Below are positions 53,077-61,640 of a stretch of 64,000 nt of DNA, in pieces (positions within the stretch are counted from its first letter, which is position 1; each line of letters opens with the position of its first letter). The notes below the pieces were generated by a model that saw nothing but the letters and a program-made list of their open reading frames with translations, was not told the origin of the DNA and did no database searches. The translations under genes and the position numbers were made by a program. Source of the stretch: Bin5 sp965232575 (GTDB lineage Bacteria; Chloroflexota; Anaerolineae; Caldilineales; Caldilineaceae); NCBI GenBank assembly GCA_965232575.1, contig CBDDPZ010000007.1:558001-622000 (forward strand), read 5' to 3'.

Positions 53077-53688
53077 ATGCGGATACTAATCACATCGGCC
53101 AGCCACGATCTCAGCGCTGTCCTGGCCGACTACCTGGCCGAACATCACGAGGTCCGGCTCACCGAACGGGCACATGTCGAAACTGAGCATGAGTTTGTGC
53201 TTTCCGAGCTGGGGCACGACCGCTCCACAAACCTTCTCACACGCGGCATTGACGCCATCATCCACGCCGTGGAGCCCTTGCCCGAAGAGGACGTGAGCGC
53301 GCAGCTCGACGCCGCTACCCGTTGTACCTACAACCTGCTCATGGCCGCCGCCGAGGAAGGCGTCCAAAAGGTCATCCTCCTCAGCACGCTCGAACTCATG
53401 GCAGACTATCCCCCTGATTATCGCGTCCAAGAGACCTGGCGGCCCCTGCCCCGCACCCAGCCGCCAACTCTCACCAAACACCTGGCCGAGCAGGTCAGCC
53501 GTGAATTCGCCCGCGAAGGCAGCTTGGGCGTGATGGTCCTGCGCCTGGGAGAAGCATCCAACAAGACCATTGCCAGCGCCGTCAACGAGGCCCTCGCTGA
53601 GCCTGCCTTACTCGCCGCCAAACATAGGTCACGCGAAGAAGGCGGCGCTGAAGCCTGGTCGATTACACACTTAGGGGAGAGAGCATAA
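53077..53688 (+). CDS. NAD-dependent epimerase-like short-chain reductase 1
   Basis: A 203-residue protein. The ATG at 53077 is chosen because a perfect AAGGAGGA is six bases upstream. The start MRILITSASHDLSAVLADYL is a beta-alpha unit of the NAD-binding fold, but the usual GxxGxxG is replaced by TSASHD, so cofactor binding may be weak. HAVEPLPEEDVSAQLD and VQKVILLSTLELM fit the extended SDR family, and YxxxK is not clear. The stop overlaps the next ATG by one base (TAATG). The pair may form a heteromeric or sequential sugar-modifying enzyme. Confidence 0.7.
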   Translation: MRILITSASHDLSAVLADYLAEHHEVRLTERAHVETEHEFVLSELGHDRSTNLLTRGIDAIIHAVEPLPEEDVSAQLDAATRCTYNLLMAAAEEGVQKVILLSTLELMADYPPDYRVQETWRPLPRTQPPTLTKHLAEQVSREFAREGSLGVMVLRLGEASNKTIASAVNEALAEPALLAAKHRSREEGGAEAWSITHLGERA

Positions 53689-54413
53689 TGAACGTACTCA
53701 TTCTCGGCGGCGCAGGCATGCTTGGCCCCTATGTGGCCCGCGAGCTGGTGCCCGCCCACAACCTGCGCATTACCGATATCAAACCGCCGGAAGAAGATCT
53801 TCCAGGGGAATTTCTCTTGCTCGACGCCTCCGATCTGGACGGCGTCGTCGCCGCCGCCGAAGGCATGGACGCCATCGTCAACCTTTCCGTGCTACGCCGG
53901 GATCGCAAAACCGCCTGGGATGTCAGCACCCGCGGCTGCTACAACATGATGCAGGCCGCAGTTTCCCATGGCATACCCCGCGTCATCAACACCGGACCGC
54001 ACTTCACCGTCGCCGGACGCCATATCACCGAAATTCATGATTTCGACATCGGCCCCGACATCCCGCCCCAACCAGGGACAAACCTCTACGCTCTGACCAA
54101 GTGCATTGGACTGGAAATCTGTCGTATATTCACCCAGCATCACGACATCAGCGTACAGAACTACCTGTTCTACAATTTCAAAGACCCGGCGGCAATCCAA
54201 CCCGGCGAACACTACGCGCCCTACGTCATCTCCTGGGAAAACGCGGCCGAAGTCTTCACCCTCGGGCTGGATATCGATCTCGACGCGCTGCCCTCCCGCT
54301 CTGAAGTCTTCTACGTCTTCGCCGACATGCCCCACGGCAAATTCAGCAACGAAAAGACGAAACGTATCCTCGGCTTCAAACCTCGCCAGGACGTAGAGAT
54401 TCTTTGGAAGTAG
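53688..54413 (+). CDS. NAD-dependent epimerase/reductase 2
   Basis: A 241-residue extended-SDR protein. It begins VLILGGAGMLGPYVARELVP with the canonical GGAGxLG nucleotide-binding loop, then has LLDASDLDGVVAAAEGMDAI, and the catalytic-type YALTKCIGLEICR (YxxxK, about 126-138). The substrate is unknown, probably a nucleotide sugar or sugar. It is coupled to the preceding gene, and the start of RNase HII is 33 bases after its stop. Confidence 0.82.
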   Translation: MNVLILGGAGMLGPYVARELVPAHNLRITDIKPPEEDLPGEFLLLDASDLDGVVAAAEGMDAIVNLSVLRRDRKTAWDVSTRGCYNMMQAAVSHGIPRVINTGPHFTVAGRHITEIHDFDIGPDIPPQPGTNLYALTKCIGLEICRIFTQHHDISVQNYLFYNFKDPAAIQPGEHYAPYVISWENAAEVFTLGLDIDLDALPSRSEVFYVFADMPHGKFSNEKTKRILGFKPRQDVEILWK

Positions 54414-54445
54414 AGGAACGTCCCTGCGAAAGAAGATGCAGCTCC

Positions 54446-55138
54446 ATGAACCGCGACCGGCGTGGAAGCCCAACGGAGTTGAGCGAAGAGGATCAGAAAC
54501 TGAAGAGGCTCTATCCCTCTCTCGATGAGGAGCGAAAACTGTGGCGCGCCGAGTTCGTCCGCGTTGCCGGCCTGGATGAGGCCGGACGCGGCGCGCTCGC
54601 CGGTCCCGTAGTGGCTGGTGCCGTCGTTCTGCCCGCAAACACCAGGCACGCGGGTCTCTGGGCCGAAGTCCAGGATAGCAAACTGCTGTCGCCCTCGCGG
54701 CGCGAAGAGCTAGCCGTACGCATCCGGGAGCAAGCAGCCGCTTGGTCACTGGGCGAAGCCTCCGCCGCCGAAATCGATGCCCGCGGCATCGCCCCCGCCA
54801 CCCGCCTGGCCATGCGCCGCGCCGTCCAGGCCCTTTCGCCTCCCCCTCAACACCTGCTGCTGGACTGGGTGCAGCTCAAGTCCCTCAACCTCCCCCAGCG
54901 TAGCTTCACCAAGGGCGACATGTGCATCGTCTCCATCGCCGCCGCCTCCATTCTGGCCAAAGTCCATCGCGACCGGCTGCTCTGCCAGTTGCATGAACAC
55001 TACCCCGCCTACGGCTTCCACAGTCACAAAGGCTATGCCGCACGCGCGCATCTCGCCGCGATCGATAAACTAGGCCCCTGCCCCCTCCACCGCCGCTCCT
55101 TTTCGCCCCTGCGCAAAGACGAAACCCTATTCGGCTGA
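54446..55138 (+). CDS. rnhB: Ribonuclease HII
   Basis: A 230-residue RNase HII, which removes ribonucleotides from DNA and RNA primers. It shows VAGLDEAGRGALAGPVVAGA with the first Asp/Glu pair, VQDSKLLSPSRREEL, LLLDWVQLKSLNLP with the third acidic residue, and GDMCIVSIAAASILAKVHRD with the last Asp. YGFHSHKGYAARAH is the typical substrate loop. The start is uncertain: the ATG at 54446 is used here, while one at 54404 would overlap the preceding gene by ten bases. Confidence 0.92.
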   Translation: MNRDRRGSPTELSEEDQKLKRLYPSLDEERKLWRAEFVRVAGLDEAGRGALAGPVVAGAVVLPANTRHAGLWAEVQDSKLLSPSRREELAVRIREQAAAWSLGEASAAEIDARGIAPATRLAMRRAVQALSPPPQHLLLDWVQLKSLNLPQRSFTKGDMCIVSIAAASILAKVHRDRLLCQLHEHYPAYGFHSHKGYAARAHLAAIDKLGPCPLHRRSFSPLRKDETLFG

Positions 55139-55154
55139 ACTGGCCGGTCGGAAC

Positions 55155-58055
55155 TCAGTCGCCCGCCAAGGCAGCCAACAGCGCCAGCGCCAGCCGTTTC
55201 GTTTCCAACAGCGGCCGCGGCTCAGCTTGCCCCCCGCCTTGGTCCGGTATGTCTCCCCAAAACAGGACCTCTTCACCCGGTAGGCCTGCCGTTTGCGCCG
55301 CCGGAGGACGATCGGAATCCTGCCCGTCGACCAACTGCGTACTGTCCACCAGCAACACCGGCCCCACACACGCCGGGCATCCATAGCGGCACGCGCAGCG
55401 GCGGATCAAATCCGCCGCCCCCGCCATCAGCTCGTCGTGCCGCTCGTACAACTGGGCGCTGAAGCCGATTCCGGCAGGAATGCGCTCGTAAATGTAGATA
55501 CGAGGAGCGGTGAGCTCCTTCTGCGACGGCGGGGAAACAGCCGGTGGCCTGTGTGAAAGCAATTCGCCCTCGGGCTGCTCCCGAATGATGGCAACATCAA
55601 TATCGCGGCGGTCACACATCAGATGCAAAGGCGCCAGATTGCCCAGCGCATACGCCACCCCGTCCATCCCGGTACGCGCCCTCACACCCACCTCCAGCCG
55701 GTGATGACAGCGTCTGCACAGCAGCACCAGATTGTCGAGTCTATTTGCCTCCCGGTCGTTTCGGTTAAGCCCCGGAATATAGTTGAAAACTCGGAAAGGG
55801 ACCCGGTGATGCACGTCATGCTGGCGGTTGCGGGTCTCTGCCGCGCCGCACTCGGCACAACGGTAGCCGTCTCTTTCACGCGTCTTGGCGCGTTGCTCCT
55901 GCCAGTCAGGGCCGTAGTTGTTGGGTGAATCCCGCCAGTCCCCCGCCTCCATCAGCGACTCCTGCGCTTCAGCCGTCACTTCCAGCCAGTAGCCGGCCGT
56001 ATCCAGCGTCGTGGGCGGGTAGTCAAGTGGCAGAGTCCCAAGATTCTCATGCGTGAAACGCCGCACTCGCCGGTACTGCGTTACCTGCGATGTCACGAAA
56101 ACCTCCCCGTAACCCAGTTCTGCCCCGCCGCTCACCCGGCTCTCGTGCGCCGAAATCACCTCGATCTCAGTCTCCGTACTGGCCTCCGTGTAATACTCGA
56201 CCTCCGCCGGCCAAACCCACGCCTGTCTCTCCTCCAGATCCAACTCCTCAACTAGGAAGCTGCGCCCTTCGTGAATGTAGACCGCCCCTTCATGCACCTG
56301 GAACGGCGCGCTGGCCGCGTCGACCTCTCCTACCACCGTGAACGTGCCTTCCTTCTGAAAGAGTTCAGGGCTTAGGGGCCAGGGGTTAGTCTGCCCCTCG
56401 TCCTTCGCCCCTGTTCCCTGCCTTTCGCCCCCGGTATCGAAGGCCGACGCCCTGTCCGAGCTCCCCGCCTGGACTACAACAGGTTCGCCGCCAATGCTGC
56501 GCAGGCCAAACTGCCGCGAAGGATATCCGTCTCCTCTCCACAAAAAGTGGCTGCCGAACTGTTGCACGCTCTCCTCTTCAGCCAGCAACTCGAGCACCTC
56601 TCCCGTGAAGGGCGACTGGCCAAATTGGTCGCCTGCCACAAATGGCAATTCAAACGCCGCGCAGCGAATTTGGTCCACCAGCAGTACAAGGTTGTCCGCG
56701 TTCGCAAAGGCTCTCTCAGGTGACCGCTGCAGGAGATACTGGGGATTATTGACTACATACTGGTCGAGCGCGCCCGCCGTTGCCACCAGCACTGCCACAG
56801 ACTCCCCGGTCGTGCGGCCGACCCGGCCCCATTGCTGCCACGCCGCTGCGACCGTCCCCGGATAGCCGCAGATCACTGCCGCCTCCAACTGACCGATATC
56901 AATTCCCAGCTCGAGTGCATTGGTAGCAACCACCCCCCGCACGCTTCCCGTCCGCAATCCTGCTTCGATCTGCCTACGTTCCTGCGGAAGATAACCTCCC
57001 CGATAGCCTCGCACTGCCCCGGGTGAAATCTGAACCGCGTCGTCCCCCTCTTCTCTATCCCCGCCCCTGCCTCCGTCTCCCAAGCCCTCCCGAATGTAGC
57101 TGAGCAACAGTTCCACCGTCAGGCGCGCGCGGCCGAAGACGATAGTCTGCAACCCACCCCGCAGAAAACGGACCGCCAGCGCCTGGCTTTCCAAAACGCT
57201 GCTCCGGCGCAGACCCTGAATCGGGTCGTACAAGGGCGGCGCGTACAAAACAATGTGCTTTTTCCCCTGCGGCGCGCCGTTATAGTCGATGACCCGGACC
57301 GGTTGTTCGCTGAGGCTTTCAGCCAGCTGCTGTGGATTGGCTATCGTTGCGCTGGTCAGTAGAAACTGGGGATGGCTGCCGTAGTGGCCCGCAACCCGTC
57401 GCAACCGGCGCAGGACATTGGCAACGTGACTGCCGAAAACACCGCGATAGCTGTGCATTTCGTCAATGATGACGTAGCGCAGACCCGCAAAAAAACGTGC
57501 CCATTCGCCGTGATAAGGTAGTATCCCAGCGTGCAGCATGTCCGGATTGGAGAGAACGGCTCGGGCATTCTGCCGGATCGGCCGTCGCTCTGCAGCCGGC
57601 GTGTCGCCGTCGTAAGCCGCGACGGAGCCTGCACCGGCCAGCCCATCTGTGCTGGCACCGTCGACACCGGCTGTTTCACGGATCCAATCTCCGATCTCCG
57701 CCAATTGATCGTAGGTCAGCGCTTTCGTTGGAAAGAGGAACAGGGCCGTTGCTTCGGAATCGCTGAGCAGCGCTTGCAGTACCGGCAGCATATAACAAAG
57801 CGTCTTGCCGCTTGCAGTAGGAGTTACGACGGCAATTGAGGGATGACCTTCCAATGCAGAGGTTACGGCTTCGGCCTGATGGCTGTAGAGGTGCTGAATC
57901 CCCCGGCGCTGCATCACCGCCCTAAGCACGGGATGCAGCCCTTTCGGCGCTTCGACCAGCTGGCCAGCGCGGGCCGGCAGCGTCTCCCAGGCGGTGACGT
58001 TGGCCATAAAGCTCCTGTCCCGGCCCAATTCGGATATGACATCACCGATGCTCAT
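55155..58055 (-). CDS. MrfA/YprA-like DEAH helicase with inserted HNH nuclease domain
   Basis: A 966-residue SF2 helicase of the MrfA (YprA)/Hrq1 group. It has a Q-motif-type LYSHQAEAV, Walker A VVTPTASGKTLCY, DEMH in VIIDEMHSYRGVFGSHVANV, SAT in LLTSATIANP, and motif VI QQWGRVGRT. The C-terminal DUF1998 region ends with the four-cysteine cluster CACRYGCPAC (887-896), which in MrfA binds iron or zinc. Between the helicase core and that region lies an HNH domain (about 712-795): CAEC (733-736), HH (749-750), N775 and CRRCHH (780-785). MrfA proteins repair mitomycin-type DNA damage, and an added nuclease could let this one cut DNA. It is convergent with RNase HII. Confidence 0.88.
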   Translation of the reverse strand: MSIGDVISELGRDRSFMANVTAWETLPARAGQLVEAPKGLHPVLRAVMQRRGIQHLYSHQAEAVTSALEGHPSIAVVTPTASGKTLCYMLPVLQALLSDSEATALFLFPTKALTYDQLAEIGDWIRETAGVDGASTDGLAGAGSVAAYDGDTPAAERRPIRQNARAVLSNPDMLHAGILPYHGEWARFFAGLRYVIIDEMHSYRGVFGSHVANVLRRLRRVAGHYGSHPQFLLTSATIANPQQLAESLSEQPVRVIDYNGAPQGKKHIVLYAPPLYDPIQGLRRSSVLESQALAVRFLRGGLQTIVFGRARLTVELLLSYIREGLGDGGRGGDREEGDDAVQISPGAVRGYRGGYLPQERRQIEAGLRTGSVRGVVATNALELGIDIGQLEAAVICGYPGTVAAAWQQWGRVGRTTGESVAVLVATAGALDQYVVNNPQYLLQRSPERAFANADNLVLLVDQIRCAAFELPFVAGDQFGQSPFTGEVLELLAEEESVQQFGSHFLWRGDGYPSRQFGLRSIGGEPVVVQAGSSDRASAFDTGGERQGTGAKDEGQTNPWPLSPELFQKEGTFTVVGEVDAASAPFQVHEGAVYIHEGRSFLVEELDLEERQAWVWPAEVEYYTEASTETEIEVISAHESRVSGGAELGYGEVFVTSQVTQYRRVRRFTHENLGTLPLDYPPTTLDTAGYWLEVTAEAQESLMEAGDWRDSPNNYGPDWQEQRAKTRERDGYRCAECGAAETRNRQHDVHHRVPFRVFNYIPGLNRNDREANRLDNLVLLCRRCHHRLEVGVRARTGMDGVAYALGNLAPLHLMCDRRDIDVAIIREQPEGELLSHRPPAVSPPSQKELTAPRIYIYERIPAGIGFSAQLYERHDELMAGAADLIRRCACRYGCPACVGPVLLVDSTQLVDGQDSDRPPAAQTAGLPGEEVLFWGDIPDQGGGQAEPRPLLETKRLALALLAALAGD

Positions 58056-58109
58056 ATTAGTGGCTTAGTGGTTAGTTTTTTGGGCGGTTGGGCCTGCGGC
58101 CTGCCCTTG

Positions 58110-58130
58110 TGCGGGGGCAGCGCCCCCGCA
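58110..58130. terminator. 9-bp G/C hairpin downstream of the F420 reductase
   Basis: TGCGGGGGC-AGC-GCCCCCGCA is a perfect 9-bp stem with a three-base loop. It lies in the gap between two minus-strand genes, about 120 bases after the F420 reductase stop (58253), with no U-tract. The remaining gap carries TAAAAACTGACTACTAAAAA, a relative of the 41-bp repeat. Confidence 0.4.
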
Positions 58131-58252
58131 ACGCCCCCGCCTGTTTTTGTCGGCGGGTCGGCGCAGTTGGCGGCTTCGTGGTTAGCGGGTTTGCCGTTCA
58201 CTAAAAACTGACTACTAAAAACTGCCGTTCCGCTTTTTGCCGGCCCCCGGTG

Positions 58253-58918
58253 TTACACGCCCGTGATCCGGATCCCGCTGCCCTTCACCTTATTGCGGAT
58301 GTTGATTCCGATGAGCACCGCGGTCAGTCCTTCACTGACGCTGCTGTTTACCAGTGGCCCCGCGTCGATACCCCGCATTCCCGCTGCCTGCGCCAGTTCC
58401 AACGCCGCCTGCTTTGCCTCTTTGTCGTCACCCGTAACGAGGATATCGCAGTCGACCGCGTGGTTCAGGTCTTTCAAATGGGTCGCGCTGATATTTTGAA
58501 ATGCTGCTACTACGCGCGCCTTGTCTCCCAGTAGCGCCTGCGCTTCTTCCGCCGCCGACCCACCCGGCGGACGCCATATCCGGCTCACCCGCGGCGGCTT
58601 CAGCGGGACCACCACGCTCACGACCGTCTTTCCATTGCAACCCGCTCGGATCTGTTCCAGGATTCCGGCCTGCGAATCGTATGGGACACTGAGAACGAGC
58701 ACATCCGCGGCCGCCGCCGCCCCTGCGTTGGTATCGCCGCCGATTCGCGCCGTCTGCCCGGCCGGTAACAGCGAACTCAACTCCGCAGCCGCGTCAACTG
58801 CTCGCTCACGGCTGCGGCTTCCGATCAGGACCGGATATCCAGCCGCCGCCCAGCGTAATGCCAGGCCCGAACCTTCCTCGCCCGTACCCCCGATGACGGC
58901 AAGAGTTGGATTGGTCAT
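58253..58918 (-). CDS. npdG: NADPH-dependent F420 reductase-like protein
   Basis: A 221-residue dinucleotide oxidoreductase. It begins LAVIGGTGEEGSGLALRWAA (GGTGxxGxGLA), followed by IGSRSRERAV, whose Arg pair suits NADPH phosphate binding. VLVLSVPYDSQAGIL and VVSVVVPLKPPRV, then LVTGDDKEAKQAALELAQAAG, match the F420H2:NADP+ oxidoreductase (NpdG) family. This implies that the organism makes the deazaflavin F420, which occurs in some Chloroflexota and in Actinobacteria. The gap to the amidohydrolase upstream on the same strand is 34 bases, so they may be co-transcribed. Confidence 0.85.
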   Translation of the reverse strand: MTNPTLAVIGGTGEEGSGLALRWAAAGYPVLIGSRSRERAVDAAAELSSLLPAGQTARIGGDTNAGAAAAADVLVLSVPYDSQAGILEQIRAGCNGKTVVSVVVPLKPPRVSRIWRPPGGSAAEEAQALLGDKARVVAAFQNISATHLKDLNHAVDCDILVTGDDKEAKQAALELAQAAGMRGIDAGPLVNSSVSEGLTAVLIGINIRNKVKGSGIRITGV

Positions 58919-58952
58919 CGCGATCTCTTCTCCTTAGGGAATGCGACAGCTA

Positions 58953-60281
58953 TCACGACTGCCAGAACCTCTCCCACGTCTCCTGCGCACGCTCCCGGCT
59001 GCGGGCGCTGATTTCCGCCTCATCCAGCGTCAGCAGTTCCCGATCACGCATCAGCACACGGCCATGACAGATTGTGCTGTGCACGTGCCCGCCGCTGACG
59101 CCGAACAGGATATGCCATGGCAGGTTGTCGCCGTTCAGGGGCGTCGTGGGATGGTAGTCGAGAAGAATAATGTCCGCGCAAGCTCCGGGGGCCAAAATTC
59201 CAACCGGCTTCTCAAAAAAGGCGCCGGCTAGCCTGCGGTTATTGTAAACCGCCATCTGTAACACTTTATCCGCGCCAAGCGTTCGTGGATCACCGCTGTT
59301 CACCTTGTGCAGCTGATCGGTCACCTTCAACTCAGCGAACATGTCATTGCTGAAACCGTCATTGCCCAGTACGACCGGCATCTCTCCCCTCAGCATCGCT
59401 GGCACATCGGCCGCGCCCACCGCGTTGTTCATGTTCGAGCGGGGCTGATGGGACACGAATGTCCCCGTCCTCTTTAGCAAAGCCATTTCCCAGGAGTCAA
59501 TATGTACGCAGTGGGCAAAGATGCTTTCGGCCCCGGTGATGCCGAACCCGTGCAGTCTCTCCACCGTGCGTTTACCGCTGCGGCTCACGCTATCCCAGGC
59601 GTCCGCCTGGTGTTCCGCAACATGAACATGAAACCGGTTGCTCTCCGCGCGGCAGGCCTCCAGCGTCTCGTCCGAGAGCGTCATACTGGCGTGCAAGCCA
59701 AAAGTGGCGGCCACCCGCTCCGCCAGCGGAGAACCGCGCAACGCCTCGGCAAAGCGCAGGTTTTCTCGAATCCCTTCCCGCGCCGCAGCGGGACCGTCCC
59801 GGTCCGTCACCTCGTAACAAAGCACCGACCGCAGCCCGCTGGCATCTACCGCGGCGGCGATTGCGTCCAGGCTCCCATCAATCGAGTTCTGGCTGGCGTG
59901 GTGGTCGATCAGAGTCGTTGTACCGTTGCGAATGGCATCTACCAGACAGACTTCAGCCGAGCTCAGCACGCCCCCCAGGTCCAGTGACCGGTCCAGCGGC
60001 CACCATAGTTTCTGCAGGATCTCCGGAAAATTCTTGGCCGGCTCCCCCGGAATATACATCCCCCTGGCAAATGCCCCATAGAAGTGCGTGTGAGCGCAGA
60101 TCATGCCCGGCATCAGCAGCTTACCCTCCGCATCCCACTTTTCAGCCTCAGGATAGCGGCTCAGCAAAGTCCCGCTCTTGTCAACATCGGCGATCTCGTC
60201 CCCGCGGACATAGACACCGCCATCTGCCAGGACTTGGTTAGAACTGTCAAAAGTGATAACGGTCGCGTTGTGAATCAGCAT
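58953..60281 (-). CDS. ssnA: SsnA-like amidohydrolase (TRZ/ATZ family)
   Basis: A 442-residue metal-dependent hydrolase. The barrel begins MPGMICAHTHFYGAFARGMY (HxH metal ligands), with ATFGLHASMTLSDETL, HVHVAEHQAD, IFAHCVHID (third metal His) and VLGNDGFSNDM (catalytic Asp) following in order. NFPEILQKLWWPLDRSLD is characteristic of the SsnA/putative aminohydrolase group. ssnA homologues are often linked to selenium-dependent purine metabolism. A chlorohydrolase or guanine/cytosine deaminase activity is an alternative. No xanthine dehydrogenase genes are in the window. Confidence 0.85.
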   Translation of the reverse strand: MLIHNATVITFDSSNQVLADGGVYVRGDEIADVDKSGTLLSRYPEAEKWDAEGKLLMPGMICAHTHFYGAFARGMYIPGEPAKNFPEILQKLWWPLDRSLDLGGVLSSAEVCLVDAIRNGTTTLIDHHASQNSIDGSLDAIAAAVDASGLRSVLCYEVTDRDGPAAAREGIRENLRFAEALRGSPLAERVAATFGLHASMTLSDETLEACRAESNRFHVHVAEHQADAWDSVSRSGKRTVERLHGFGITGAESIFAHCVHIDSWEMALLKRTGTFVSHQPRSNMNNAVGAADVPAMLRGEMPVVLGNDGFSNDMFAELKVTDQLHKVNSGDPRTLGADKVLQMAVYNNRRLAGAFFEKPVGILAPGACADIILLDYHPTTPLNGDNLPWHILFGVSGGHVHSTICHGRVLMRDRELLTLDEAEISARSRERAQETWERFWQS

Positions 60282-60592
60282 TTCCTACCCATCTCTTCCT
60301 GCACTGATTTTCGAACAGTGGCTTGAAGTCAGTGGCACAACACACCGTGAGCCACCGAAGTTATGAAGTATACGGCTGCCCGTTGGAAACGCAAATGCCG
60401 GGAACGGCCCGGCCCCGTTTCCAGGTCGCGTACGACCATAACAGGGGACCTCTCCCCTCGGGCCAAACGCACACTCACAACGGCTCGCGGGCCGTCGCAG
60501 ACAGTTCCACACAACGAGCCTGATTTTCGCAAACCACGTGAACTCCTTATACTGAAATCTCTGAAACGGAACTTGCCGCAGAGGAGCGCTTC
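60282..60592. other. Divergent intergenic region
   Basis: No gene recognised. A weak promoter for the downstream epimerase may be TTTTCG plus 18 bases plus TATACT (60548-60553), about 40 bases before the GTG at 60593. Otherwise nothing is seen. Confidence 0.4.
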
Positions 60593-61585
60593 GTGAAAAT
60601 TCTGGTTACGGGCGGAGCAGGATTCATCGGCAGCCACATTGTGCGCTGGCTTCGCAAGGCCGGCAACGAGGTCGTCGCAGCCGACAATTTGCGAACCGGC
60701 AAACTGACAAATCTTCCCGCCGATGTACCACTCTATGAAGTGGACATTCGCGATCAAACCGGTCTTGCCGATCTCTTTGCGGCCGAACGTCCTCAGGCCG
60801 TGGTGCATCAGGCCGCCCTGGCGAACGTGCGCGAAAGCATGGAAGACCCCATTACATATGCCGAGGTCAACATTATCGGTACTCTACACCTGCTTGAGCT
60901 GGTGAAAGACTACAACTGCTCCAGGTTCATCTTTGCCAGCACAGGTGGCGCGGTCTACGGTGAGGGCCAACCGCCGAATGAGTCCATGGCTGAAGGCGAT
61001 GAGGGAGGCCGCCTGGCTACCGGTTCCCCAATTCTACCATTCACCGAGGAAAGTCGACCACAGCCCAAGGACAACTACGGCGCAAACAAGCTCAGCTGTG
61101 AGCACTACATTGAGTTGTACAATCAGAACTACGGCCTGCCATACATCATCCTGCGCTACGCCAACGTCTACGGTCCGCGTCAGGATGTTAAAGGCGAGGC
61201 AGGTGTCGTCGCCATCTTCACCGGCGCCATGTTGGCCGATCATGCCACCCATATAACTGGCGATGGCGGCCAGCAGCGCGATTTCGTCTACGTGGACGAC
61301 GTCGCCAGAGCCAACATTCTCGCTTTGAACAGTGATCTGACCGGCACGTACAACGTGGGCACAGGGCTTCCTACCGACATCAATACCCTCTACCGACTGC
61401 TTGCGGATCTGACCGGGTACGGCCGCAAGCCCGCCCATCTGCCCCGCCCCGCCGGTGAAGTGCGTGCTACCTGGTTGGACTGTTCCAAAGCTGGGCAGGA
61501 GTTAGGCTGGGAGGCCGAAGTCGACCTCCGGGAGGGTCTGCGCCGCACCGTAGAGTGGGCAAGAACAACAGCGGCTATAGCCTAG
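60593..61585 (+). CDS. UDP-glucose 4-epimerase-like NAD-dependent epimerase/dehydratase
   Basis: A 330-residue extended-SDR sugar-nucleotide epimerase. It starts at a GTG with VKILVTGGAGFIGSHIVRWL (GGAGFIGS), VVHQAALANVRESMEDP, FIFASTGGAVYGEGQ (catalytic Ser/Thr), YGANKLSCEHYIE (YxxxK) and ILRYANVYGPRQDVKGEAG, all typical of GalE-like enzymes. WLDCSKAGQELGWEAEVDL at the end is the usual C-terminal motif. It adjoins a glycosyltransferase, so a role in making activated sugars for a glycan is likely. GAGGAG is about seven bases before the start. Confidence 0.9.
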   Translation: MKILVTGGAGFIGSHIVRWLRKAGNEVVAADNLRTGKLTNLPADVPLYEVDIRDQTGLADLFAAERPQAVVHQAALANVRESMEDPITYAEVNIIGTLHLLELVKDYNCSRFIFASTGGAVYGEGQPPNESMAEGDEGGRLATGSPILPFTEESRPQPKDNYGANKLSCEHYIELYNQNYGLPYIILRYANVYGPRQDVKGEAGVVAIFTGAMLADHATHITGDGGQQRDFVYVDDVARANILALNSDLTGTYNVGTGLPTDINTLYRLLADLTGYGRKPAHLPRPAGEVRATWLDCSKAGQELGWEAEVDLREGLRRTVEWARTTAAIA

Positions 61586-61640
61586 CGGCAGTTCTTCCGC
61601 ACGCCCCCCAGCTTTTCGTCCAATTTCAATTGGGGTTGCG

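Noticed and set aside
60365..60596. Plus-strand ORF of 77 codons before the epimerase
   Set aside because: It is basic and low-complexity, overlaps the epimerase start, and has no ribosome-binding site.
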